Below are positions 50,577-64,000 of a DNA stretch of 64,000 nucleotides, one piece after another. Source of the DNA: Brugia malayi (lineage: Eukaryota > Nematoda > Chromadorea > Rhabditida > Onchocercidae). A program made the translations under genes and the position numbers. The first letter of the stretch is position 1. Every line of letters starts with the position of its first letter. The notes beneath the pieces are model-generated. The model made no database searches. It was not told the origin of the DNA and worked only from the letters and a program-made list of their open reading frames with translations. The DNA lies in the NCBI RefSeq assembly GCF_000002995.4, contig NW_025062475.1, forward strand, positions 3,626,528 to 3,690,527, written 5' to 3'.

Positions 50577-51335
50577 TTTTAGACATCAGTAATATCTTTT
50601 AATTAATAGTAATAATAAAAAATCTAAAAATATGTGTTAAAAACAAAACAAACATTACTAAAACAATAATTATATCAATATTAATACAAAATAAAAAAAG
50701 AACCAATCAACCAACCCAATTTATAAACCAACAAAATACGCGTTATATCACAATACATTGGTTCGTTGCATTACTGTGGTAGTCGGTAGCAATAACTCTT
50801 TGTTTATTTTTCATTTTACATCTGGGAAGTAAATTACGTCTGAGAACTATCATATAGTTTAATTCAGTCTAATTTTACAATTTTGTTATGATTTCAAGTC
50901 TTAGAAGTTTATACTATTCATAATATAGAAGTTATAGCAGTTAAATGTAAAATTAGAATAAGAAAGTGTTTGGTAAATATGAAAAGATAATATATTGTAT
51001 GTTAATTAATTGATTAAAATTTAAGTTGTAGAAATTTTAGCTAGCACTGTAAATAATGCTAGTGATATAAGAACATTTTATAAGAAAATCGCATGTGTTA
51101 AGTATACACTTTTGTTTTATGTTCATAGACTACTTTATAATTATATATTGCCTTTATAGAAACATACAAGATTTATGTGATAATAGATGACTTAATAATC
51201 ATATATGCTTATGATAATATTACTGCAAATGAATCATTGAATGAGTTAACTGGAAAATATCGATAATGTTAAGGGATTAATTTTAGGAAGTTAACTAATC
51301 TGGAATTAACATTTATACAATTTACATGCTTCACA
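50577..51335. promoter_or_regulatory. Divergent intergenic region: N4BP2-like gene (-) and Sds3-like gene (+)
   Basis: About 760 bases between two start codons pointing apart, so it must hold the promoters of one or both genes. No clear motif beyond AT-rich tracts is visible by eye. Confidence 0.5.
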
Positions 51336-52862
51336 ATGAATTTTATTGGCGATATGGAAAATTTTCCACCTCTAAATAATGTTGAAAATACGTATATGCG
51401 AAGGTTTTTCATTCAAATTCCTACTTAATTAGATTAATTCTCTTCGTAATTACCGACTTTATATTTATCATACTGATAATTGGATACTGTTTTAGAATCA
51501 TCCGCTGGCCTGTTGATCTGAATCTTGTTAACCTTGACAATGATATTCTCTTTTAAGTTAAAATATTCCATTATACAGGTTCTATCTCCAAAAGCATGCT
51601 GAATTGGAACTTGAAATGCAAACTTTACAAGAGTTGCAACATATGGAATATATCAGTACAATACAGATGCTTGAAGAGCAATTTAAGACTGAACTGGAAG
51701 CCGAAGAAATTGCAGACCAGGTTTATTATGCTCATTTTGTTAAAAATTTTTGCCTTTGATTTGGGATTCATTTTTCCGACAACTATTTATAACATAATAA
51801 CTAAAACCACTAATAATTGTTTCGGTATGAAAAACAGCTCATTTACTACAAATGATCATTTTGTCCCAACTCGCAATTCTTTTTTTTTTATATATGCATT
51901 ACTTTACAGCGTTTTGAAATACATTAATTTTGCAATCGTGTCTTGAAAGTTAGAGTTTGTGTTGATACGCTTGGCATACAGTCATATCTCAGCAAGATCG
52001 TGGATTGAGATAGTGGATTGCAACTATACATTTTAGCAGTTCCCTTATTTGAACTGCTTGATATACCTTTTGCATCCTTTATTTAGTAAAAGTGATGGTT
52101 TAGCAGAAGTAGCGTCTTGCACTTTTGATTATGAATAGACTTTGCAATTTTTCTTTTTAGAGAAAATAATGCCTACAGTTTAGCTTAACATTATGCAAAG
52201 CAAACTAGACTAACTCATTATTATTATTCAATTCGTTAAAGGAAGAAGTAATCCTTAGTTGACATATATACATTTTTAATATTGTGTATGTTTCTAGCTC
52301 GAGAAGGAACGTATTGAAGAACAGTATGAACGAGAAAGAGAAGCAGCAGAAAAGGAACTCGAGGAACGGTTAACAGAACTTATGGAGGCTATGATTCAGG
52401 AATGTGAAGAACAAAAGAAAAAAATTGATCATGAATTTCATAATTCTGATATTTCTAGTGCACCTGCAAACGATTTTCCCAGTAAAAAAAGTCTTCGGAG
52501 GTGCAGCTTTTGTTTTTTATCAGCGAAATAGGAAGAATTCCTGCAGTGATTAAATAAGAAGAAAAATAGAGAGAAGCGTTGTAAGCATTTTCTACTCTTC
52601 CATATGTTATGTGTTATCGGAATAGGCGGGATTGATTTTCTTTACAATATAACTGATTTGTTTATTCTGGGAAGTGTTCCATTAAATTTAAATTAAATTT
52701 AACTTTTCATTCCAAATTTTTAGGCGTCCGAATGAGCCTACACCGTACAGTGAAAAGCATATGCATACTAAAACGCGTCCGAACATTGCAGATGCTCTTA
52801 CCGATCAAGAGATTCAAGAAGATCTACTACTGTTAGAAGAAGCTGAATTGAAAAATGCATAG
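51336..52862 (+). CDS. Sds3 / BRMS1-family subunit of the Sin3 histone deacetylase complex
   Basis: Four exons, 51336-51403, 51579-51720, 52298-52500 and 52724-52862, give 183 residues with consistent phases. Residues about 23-145 are a charged coiled coil (LQKHAELELEMQTLQELQHM; then EKERIEEQYEREREAAEKEL). The C-terminus LRRRPNEPTPYSEK ... NIADALTDQEIQEDLLLLEE matches the SUDS3/BRMS1 ending, where LRRRPNDP is followed by a LLTDDQIMEDL motif. The family bridges Sin3 and class I HDACs and supports transcriptional repression. Vertebrate SUDS3 is longer, so the N-terminus may be short or an upstream exon may be missing; the chosen ATG opens MNFIGDMENFPPL. Confidence 0.82.
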
Positions 52863-53553
52863 TACATTCTTAATTTTACTTACATACCGTAATTGTCTTA
52901 TCGTTTCTTCAATAATATAGCTCAGCTTATTGATCTAAATAGAATATCTAATGTTGCTGGACGGTCCAGTAAATATAACAAGTTCCAGCAGTATTCAGTA
53001 GTAAAAATTTGTTATCTTACAAATTTTCAAGTATCTCTTGTGATAGGCGAAATTTTTTGGAGAGAGGTATTTCGTGGAACTGAAAAATCAATGCCATGAA
53101 AACTAATCTGTTATATATGTTGCGTCTATTCGTCATGTCTTAAAAATCATAAAATTTGAAAAAATGCATTTTTTCAGCATGGATAATCTCAAAATTTGTT
53201 TAAATTGTTTATTGCTCATTTACAGTTATTTGATCCTCTATGTGTTGCACCTATTCGATCTCAGTGAAGTGCGTCTTTTCATAAAAGCTTTTATTTTTGA
53301 TATCACTTTATTTCTCATAAATCTAGAAAGTAAGAGGATTCATTTAATAGTGTAACTTCCTGATTTGGAGGTTTATTACTTATCTCCAAAATTTCTTGAT
53401 TTTGCGATGTAATATTTTGGTGGACATTTTCCTTAACTCAGATGCCTTCTAATTTGGAACTTTTTGGATTGCGCAACTGTCCATCTTACAGTCTCGAAAT
53501 TATCTGATATTACTCAACATTACTGATTCACTTCACACTTTTCATGTTGTATA

Positions 53554-53559
53554 AATAAA
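53554..53559 (+). terminator. Possible polyadenylation signal of the Sds3-like gene
   Basis: AATAAA about 690 bases after the stop codon, in the same orientation. Assignment is tentative because of the distance. Confidence 0.25.
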
Positions 53560-53637
53560 TCATTTTGAAGGTTTTGTTTTATTCCCATGTTATTGTGAAT
53601 GCGTTTCTCAATTTGCTTTGGAGCTCTGATAATCTAA

Positions 53638-53739
53638 TCATTCCCTTAAATTACAAGAGTGCTTTATATTATAATTTTTGTCCAGTATACTGCTTACTGT
53701 AGCTTGCCCGACTTCTAGAAATTTGGACACTTTGGCCAT
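53638..53739 (-). mobile_element. Possible remnant of a Tigger/pogo-like transposase helix-turn-helix
   Basis: The minus strand encodes a short frame containing AKVSKFLEVGQATVSSILDK, which has the pattern of the helix-turn-helix found in CENP-B/pogo/Tigger N-termini (xxFGIGxxTVSxILKNK). Adjacent minus-strand sequence up to about 54000 looks like broken coding frames. No ends or catalytic residues could be identified, so a chance match is possible. Confidence 0.22.
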
Positions 53740-54883
53740 CTATACAATGATCTAAATGAATAGAGAAAGACCCACTCGGACTTCTCTAATTCGTGTGTTT
53801 ATTTTTTTTTTTCTTTGGTCATTGTTTTCAAACTTTCAAAGTCAATCATAATTACTCTTGAGTGGCTATGCTTTTCAGAAACGTTTATCTTCCTCGTGTG
53901 ACATTAGTGTTTATCTTGTCTTCATCCATTTCAGAGTAGTGTGCCTTTATTACTCTTTGTCTCACTATCACAGTTTTCAAATTTGAAAATTGTAGGCATA
54001 TCGCAAAAATTTTTCTTTTATTATTGTGTTGACTGTTCCCTTATTTGAAGTAAAGGAAAAATATTGTTCCTATGGTGAAAGTAATGAATAGCTTCACGAT
54101 TATTTGCATAACCAATCCTTAACCATTATGTATTTAGTTACTTTTGAAAATTGCACAAGATATGAATTGTTATTGCATTAATTTTTATCTCTTGAAATAT
54201 AGCTTAGAGATTCTCATGTCAAGGAAGTAATTGTGGGCTTAAAAGCGTTTAATGCATCACTAAATTACGAGATATTGCACTATAACCTCAGACAGCAGGA
54301 TTCAAAGATCGTGTCAAAGAAATTGTGAATGGTAACCATGCGATTTAAAACTGGACTAAGATCGGTAATTAACACCTCCTTAGTTTCCTTAGCTGATATG
54401 TAATTTAGGTAAAAAAGTTCGAGCGTAAAAAACTTAATCTTTATGTTTCTATCACAAATATATGTGAGAAGTGAAGAAAAAAAACAATAAATTGAAAAGA
54501 TTTTTCTGTAACTCGATATAAGATTAGCTTGGAAAAAAGATCGTACTAAATCAATGGCGTAACTATATTCAATTGAAGAAAAAAAGAAAACATGTTAAAT
54601 TAGCCAGAAATAAATTATTTTTGTAATAAATGATTGTTTTGCTTGCTACATTTCAAAAATATCAGTTAAGATATCAGTTTTCTACAATACTATTTCTAGG
54701 TGAATCTATCTGAATTGGTAAACAGTTGCACTACATCACAGACAAAAATTTCTAACAATTATCAACAAAATGACATATGAGAAGTGCTCGACTGTACATA
54801 AATAATATTCGTATGTGTTAGTCATTTATTTCGTTAATAGTAATACAAATGAGAAAAAAAGTCTCACTAAACAGTACTCCCTG

Positions 54884-54926
54884 TCTCTCTCTCTCTCTCT
54901 CTCTCCCTCTCTCTCCCTGTCCCTCT
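54884..54926. repeat. (CT)n tract with interruptions
   Basis: CT dinucleotides interrupted by CCC units in the upstream region of vha-12. Polypyrimidine/GA-type tracts are common in nematode promoters. Confidence 0.8.
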
Positions 54927-55108
54927 TAGTAGTTTCAAACTCTGAAATGGTCACACTTTACTTTTCACAGCAATGAAATGATGACATTCGGACCGTAAAA
55001 TGGCATGTGGGCCGTGATGTGCTGTTGAGAACAGAGATCACTGCTCGTTTTTTCGTCTTACGATTCAATACGATATGTATTGAATTTGTAAGGTAGCTGT
55101 ATTAGTTA

Positions 55109-55114
55109 CACGTG
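55109..55114. promoter_or_regulatory. vha-12: CACGTG E-box upstream of vha-12
   Basis: A palindromic CACGTG (context TTACACGTGAAT) 513 bases before the vha-12 start codon. TFEB/HLH-30 binds such boxes in V-ATPase and lysosomal genes; functional use here is inferred only. Confidence 0.35.
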
Positions 55115-55613
55115 AATGGCGTGAGGACGTGTTCAGGATTAGACGTAAATCTTTATCAATGACACTACTAATAGATGTAAGAATACATGAATGGATGATA
55201 ATTCGCATGGAGAGATATGGTTGCTTGCTTGCTTAATGTTGAATTTTGTTTATATCCAGTTTCATCATTATTTTTTGTTCCGTGTTTTTTTTAGTTGGAC
55301 AAATTAAAATAATTGCACTGGATTGTCTTTTATCCATTTTTGTAACCAATATTTAACTTGTAATATGGAATTTTTTTCTTGACTAACGTTGTTTATGTTT
55401 GTATTAATTGGTGTATTTGAAGTTTATATTTTTTTAAGAAAATTTTTAAAGTTTTCTCGAATTTCCATCCAGTATTAGGCGAAATGAATGTATAGCATGT
55501 GAAAGACCATATGAAAACGAGCCTGAAAAAGCATGATTTTAAAGTTTTATTGGTTAGGAATCATCGCAGTTGTTTTTATGTTTCGGAATGCTTTAAAAAG
55601 AAAACAAAAATTT

Positions 55614-55615
55614 AG
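55614..55615 (+). other. vha-12: Acceptor before the vha-12 start (possible SL site)
   Basis: AAAAATTTAG ends at 55615, eleven bases before the ATG. The pyrimidine content is weak, so this is tentative. Confidence 0.3.
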
Positions 55616-55626
55616 AAGAAAGAAAA

Positions 55627-58983
<3,357 letters not shown>

Positions 58984-59412
58984 ACGAACTCTTCCGCTAA
59001 GAATTAAAACATTATTTCGAAAACGCTTCCTCATAATCAGGACTGCAAAAATTTTTCTTTTTGCATTCGAGGATTTTTTATGTCAGTGTTTTTCATAGTT
59101 TCATTTCACTTCAATTCTTACTGTGGTTGTGATATTTAATTGTTTTGAATGGCTAAACAATAAGATCCATTCATACTACCGTGTGGGTTTGCTGTGGGTT
59201 CGCCATTCCATTTGAAAATTGCAAATCTGGGTTTCAATTGAAATTGGAAATGCAGTTTCACATGCAGTTCTAAACTGGACTGGAAAGTTTGCCTCAGCAA
59301 TAATTTATTTCACTTTTCCCTGCAAATGTAAAAAATTTCATATGTGTGGTTGGCGATTTCTTTCTTGCCACATATCGTGAATTTTTGATTCTGTGTACTA
59401 GTATTTATAGTA

Positions 59413-59418
59413 AATAAA
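59413..59418 (+). terminator. vha-12: Candidate polyadenylation signal of vha-12
   Basis: AATAAA 430 bases after the stop codon. Another lies near 59939. Confidence 0.35.
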
Positions 59419-61326
59419 TGTTTCTACAGATCAACTTAGAAATGTAAGTCGTGATTTTTTAGCTATTCAGTGTATTTATATTACGTTCCGTTGATTAATG
59501 CTATGATAATTAGGATATCTTTGGCTAGCAAAATTCATAGCAATAAATTGTTAAGCACGTTTGGTTGAAATGCATGTACCATGCTTCCATGAACTGATTA
59601 ACCAAGTAACCATTTTTGTTTCCAGATTACAACCTATGGTTTTTAAACAGCAAATCACCAATCTCTAGGTATCGCTCTCTGTCCATTACTACCTTCTTTT
59701 CATTAATCAAAGGAACCAAATTTAGTGAGCGGGCATATGAGCTAGATTTGTGTTTTTTCTTATGTCATTCCTTAAATGAGATTTCACTATTTACTAGACA
59801 TCTGAGATTCGACCATGTTGATGTGCTTCTTTTCTTTCGCATATTGCTAACTTGGAGTTACGATTTATTCATAGTATACTATGTTATATTTTAGAAGATA
59901 ATATTCATTTACTGTGATATGTCAGTGGATTGTAGTCAATAAAATATGTAGTTTTTAGATGGTTTGCGTTTCGTGTCTCACTATGTGAATATTCACCTAA
60001 TCCGTAGGACTTTTTTGAAAATCAAAATTAGGACACTCACTAGAAGTGACAGAAGTATCTTCATGATAAAATATAATGTTATTTAACAAATCTCTTTCGT
60101 AAGAGCACAGTATTTCTACAGTTATGTGTTTAATGTTTGTGATCTCCTTAATATAGGAACTTTTATTTGTTTAGCTTTAAGTGATTTATTTTGTAAAAAT
60201 GTCTGTTGAGATAAGAATTACTATACTAATACAAATGTTTGGCCATAAATTCTTAATGACGCCTTCCTAATTAGTGGTCTGGAATAATTATACAAACGAA
60301 ATTAGAGATTAGTATCAAAGAAGTTAAGACTTGAACCTAACGCCGACAGAATATAAAAATAAGAAATTCGATTTGATTTAAAAACATTCTGAATTTGTCA
60401 CAAGGTCATCCAAATAAATCAAAGCACACTGATGCCTTTGATTAAATCTAGTGAAGATTGATTATGTCTGCTGTAACATTGTTGCTCGAAACGTGCACTG
60501 CTACAGATAATGACAGTTTTAAAAGTACAAACATACTATAGCAGATTTTCAACAAATTTATTTTTAATAGATTCGCTATTTCCGTACAATGAGCGATTTT
60601 TGCAAATCTACGTTGAAAAGCGCCACATTCGCTACTTTCCAATGAATCATAAAGTCTAGATTAGAAAAACCATTTTTACTACTTCCATCTAATGAAGCAA
60701 AATTTATAACAAGAAAACAAGATTTTTAAAATACATAACGGTTTACCACATACCTTGCTATGGTTCTTCAATTTAATGATTTCTTTTCGTGTTTTATATC
60801 TAAGCATTGATTTTTAAATTGCATGTTATTTCAAAAAAAAAAAAAAAAAAGAATCAAGATTCTCGTGTAAATATGATAAGTTTTTTTACTAAAAATAATA
60901 TATCTACTTTAAATTTCTGTTTGGAATTGTAACCAACCAATAAATGTATCACCTAGTGCTCAATTATTTATAAATTCTTAGCTTGATTTTTTTTAATCTT
61001 TCAATCAATTCTAATTTCCTTTTAAAAAATTTTAATTTTAAATTCTGTCATTTTCCTATAACTTCAAAGTTTCGGAATTCACTCCCATTCTCACTTATTA
61101 ACTTCCCTTCATATCACTACACTAGATTCAGTAAATCATAGATCAGATATGATGGAAATCATAAGATTACTCTGATAGCAAATCGAGATCAAATAAATCA
61201 AATCGATTGCAATAAGATCAAGCAGCTCGCAAGAACACCCGTTGTAATAGATGATGGAGGTCTTAAAACGAAATAATGCACGTAAATATTGGTATACGGT
61301 AATCGATTGGTAAGCATAACTGCTGT

Positions 61327-61390
61327 TGAGTTGGGGTAGGGATGGAGGTAGAATGTTTGGGGTAGTTACGTGGGTTTTACGTGGTGCGTG
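61327..61390 (+). promoter_or_regulatory. G-rich segment upstream of the hnRNP F/H gene
   Basis: Contains TTGGGGTAGGGATGGAGG followed by TTTGGGGTAG and repeated ACGTGG/ACGTGGTG. Such G clusters are rare in this window. It is a candidate promoter element or a G-quadruplex-forming strand. Confidence 0.3.
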
Positions 61391-61626
61391 ATTAGTTAAT
61401 GAGTATGTTAACATGATTGTGTCAAGTTTATCCTTTCCTCCTCATTATCAATATTCGGTGGTTATTGCTACAATCTTCCTCACTTTACGTCTGTTGCCAA
61501 ATATTTTCTTTTATCTTACCGAAATTAGTTATAATTTTTAACATAATTTCAAGAATATTATTTACATATTCCAAGTAGTATTGATTTAATGAATTTCCTC
61601 ACGTGTTAGCAATATAAATCTTTTCT

Positions 61627-61628
61627 AG
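61627..61628 (+). other. Acceptor before the hnRNP F/H start (likely SL site)
   Basis: ATAAATCTTTTCTAG ends at 61628, ten bases before the ATG at 61639, and fits the nematode acceptor consensus. Confidence 0.5.
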
Positions 61629-61638
61629 CATTAGCATT

Positions 61639-64000
61639 ATGGAAGAAGAGAAAAAGGAACAATCAGAAGCAATAGTGGAAGAGACGGCAGAGATAGAAAC
61701 GAAGGCTGAAGCGCCAGAAGGAGAGATAGAGAAGACAGATACGGAACAAACAGCAGAGACGACAACAAGAAATAAGGAAATAGATCCTAATACATCAAAC
61801 TATATTAGACTTCGCGGTCTACCATTTTCAGCTAAAGAAGATGATGTTCGAGCATTTTTGGAAGGTTATGATCATTTCAAAAATATATATTTGCTTATTC
61901 TAAGTTGATTTATGAATTTAATGTGGTTATTTAATGAATTTGCCCAGAATATTTATTTTACATATTCATTTCAGGATTAAATTTTGGACATTTCTTAAGA
62001 TCTTAACTTTTTAAATCATATTCTAAGACTTGCAAGCGTGCTGTATACATTTACGGCAGATTAGGACTAAAAAAATCTCCGTTATGCAGTCTGATTAAGA
62101 ATCTTTATTTCATATGTTTTATGTTTATGGAGTATTCAGATATTTAGTTATCATTTCTTTTCGCAAAATAGTTTGTAAGAATTTGTGTAGTTTCCTGTAG
62201 CTGTAATATAAATATTTGGTTTTTAGGTTTGGAAGTAAAATCGGTGACATTTACATTAACATCAATGGGTCGAGCAAGCGGCGAGTGTTATGTTGAGTTA
62301 GTGGACAAAGTTGCGGCGGAGGAAGCAAAGCGCTTTGATAAGCAAGAAATGAACAATCGTTACATTGAAGGTCTCTTCCTACTTTTTCAATGTTTGGTGT
62401 TAGTTTTATGTTATGGCAGTAGCATCAGGAAGAGCATGAATTACCGTTTAATGGGAGGTGATAACGAAAGTGTAAGACATTTCAAATTTCGGACTTTTTT
62501 TAGTGTAGGTTTTTGAGCGTTGAAAATATGGCTCCATTCTTTATATTTGCATGATTGATGGCGCATTCAGACGAAAAACTAATTAAAAATGAAACTTGGA
62601 TAAATAAGTTTGCTTTGTAGTAAATTTTTTGCTTTGTAGTATTCAACGTAACAGAAAGTGAAGTGGTTTGGATGACGCGACATAATGTGATTCGTAAAGG
62701 TGATCAAGACACACCTTATAATTTTGTTGTTAGGCTTCGGGGCATACCATTCAGTGCAACGAATAATGATGTGAAAGAATTTTTCAGCGGTACGTCGTTT
62801 TACAATATTTCATAAGTGTTGAAGGTATTTTTGATAGTTTTTTTTGACTGTAGGTTTCAGAGTTTCCCAAGATGGGATGTGTAGAATTTGTCGGGCCATA
62901 GTCGGCACACTTATACACGGGCAAATGGCCTTCTTTTTGTACTAATGGATTTGAGGAATTAGTGTCAGTGTAATTTCACAAGTTCTACTTTCTGGATCAG
63001 CTAGTGCAGTTTTCAAGATTTGAATGTTTTGCTTTAATGCGAATCGATCAGTAATTTTATATTTCTGGAAGGGAGGTGACTCCTAATTGCTCATGTATTT
63101 GGTGGTGTAAGTATGGGATATAGGATTGGAAGTGGCAGATGTTGTCATCGACAAGGAGCTGGGGGGTCGCCCATCTGGGGAGGCATTCGTACGGTTCGCC
63201 AGCAAACAGCATGCCGAGATGGCCCTGGAACGGAACAGAAACAACATGGGTTCGAGGTATGGGAAAATAAACATCAGATAAAATGCTACTTAACTCTTTT
63301 TACGAAATTATGTTTTAAACAAGCAAATGATTTACCGTTTGAATTACCCTGAAGACAAAAGTACTTTGGTTGCAATGATACTGTTGACAATCGAACGCTG
63401 CGTTTGAGAAGTTGTTAGCAGCTGTTGCAATTTTTTTAAGAGGAAATATCTGCCAGCACTGACGGGAAGACATTAAAGTGATTGAATATATAAGCCTTAT
63501 TGCATATTATTTAGCGAAGAAAGTTGAATTACCCTGAAAAGAAGATTTAGTATCGCCCAACGAATTTTATCCCTGTCCATATGCTACCTAGCAGTGTTCT
63601 TTCATTAACGGTATCATAGTAACGACATGTATATTGCTGCTTCAAATATATTTTGAAACCTAAAAGTTTAAATTTTGAGAGATAGCATCTCTTGTGATCT
63701 CAGGAATTACTGAGAATTGAGAAATTTTAGGATAGTTGGCTGTCTGGGAGGTTTCCCATTAATAATTTATTAATGGAGACAGACAGTAGTCTGTTTAATT
63801 TTACAGGTTGTTTCAGAGAATTTCTTTGAAACGAATCTTTATGCTCATGTATTATCAAAGTCTTTTGATATGATATTTATTTGCAGATTGATCAGTAGCA
63901 ATAAGTAGCAGTAAACTAACGATTGAAAAGTAAAATGATTGAATATGTCCCGAAAATTTTATCTAGTTTTTGTTTGATTTCTCTAGATATGTGGAAGTTT
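61639..64000 (+). CDS. hnRNP F/H-type RNA-binding protein (partial, continues past the window)
   Basis: Four exons are visible: 61639-61864, 62227-62370, 62640-62789, 63124-63256, giving about 217 residues; the last ends in phase 2 and no further exon was found before the window end. Residues 1-50 are Glu/Lys/Thr-rich. qRRM1 starts at NYIRLRGLPFSAKEDDVRAF and continues through GRASGECYVEL. qRRM2 starts at NFVVRLRGIPFSATNNDVKE and ends RPSGEAFVRFASKQHAEMAL. These quasi-RRMs lack RNP aromatic residues and bind G-tracts in the hnRNP F/H/GRSF1 family, which regulates splicing. C. elegans relatives are HRPF-1 and SYM-2; I cannot tell which is the orthologue. Exon 4 is notably richer in G and C than the others. 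Exon 3 is preceded by a duplicated acceptor. Confidence 0.88.
63257..64000 (+). other. Intron of the hnRNP F/H gene to the window end
   Basis: After the donor CGAG|GTATGG no sequence encoding the expected continuation of the second qRRM or a third qRRM was seen. The next exon is presumably outside the window. Confidence 0.45.

Larger units (their letters stand above)
52863..55626. other. Intergenic region before vha-12
   Basis: This includes the 3' flank of the Sds3-like gene, a possible transposase remnant on the minus strand near 53638-53739, a (CT)n tract at 54884-54926 and the vha-12 promoter side. No confident gene is present. Confidence 0.5.
58984..61638. other. Intergenic region between vha-12 and the hnRNP F/H gene
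   Basis: This contains the vha-12 3' flank and the promoter side of the next gene. Open frames at 59616-59894 (+) and 60448-60642 (-) are unremarkable. A G-rich stretch at 61327-61390 stands out against the AT-rich background. Confidence 0.5.

Noticed and set aside
51336..52862. Generic coiled-coil or tropomyosin-like protein
   Set aside because: The conserved C-terminal RRPNEP and LTDQEIQEDL motifs are specific to the Sds3/BRMS1 family.

Overview
The window is nuclear DNA from a nematode, most likely a spirurid/filarial worm (Brugia, Wuchereria, Onchocerca or Loa type). The evidence is a very AT-rich background with many homopolymer runs, genes split into short exons with TTTYAG acceptors, likely spliced-leader acceptors a few bases before several start codons, and a neuropeptide gene of the nematode PDF-1 type. 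The species is inferred, not shown. Exon chains were built by hand from splice sites, phase and family similarity; internal phases agree in every model except one junction of the MRPL44 gene.

Layout. 1573-9277 (+): LRRFIP / Flightless-interacting coiled-coil protein. 10208-14141 (+): a two-exon pigment-dispersing-factor neuropeptide precursor (pdf-1), with a signal-peptide exon and a peptide exon separated by a 3.6 kb AT-rich intron. 17715-22502 (-): mitochondrial ribosomal protein L44. 22503-28417: a 5.9 kb stretch with no supported gene. 28418-32897 (+): cyclin A. 34611-40786 (-): adaptor with four SH3 domains, whose first intron holds an intronless TAF8 gene (38964-40013, -). 42458-50576 (-): a 17-exon N4BP2 / NONU-1-type protein with P-loop kinase, CUE-like, DUF1771 and Smr domains. 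51336-52862 (+): Sds3/BRMS1-family Sin3-complex subunit, divergent from the previous gene. 55627-58983 (+): V-ATPase B subunit (vha-12). 61639 onward (+): hnRNP F/H-type RNA-binding protein, cut by the window end.

The genes do not form one pathway. They are mostly housekeeping functions (mitochondrial translation, cell cycle, TFIID, chromatin repression, mRNA surveillance, vacuolar proton pumping, splicing), plus one neuropeptide. No tRNA, rRNA, CRISPR or intact transposon was seen. The most notable points are the pdf-1 gene, which contiguous ORF scanning would miss; the TAF8 gene nested inside the SH3 gene; a one-base phase conflict in MRPL44; and a replaced motif residue in the Smr nuclease domain.
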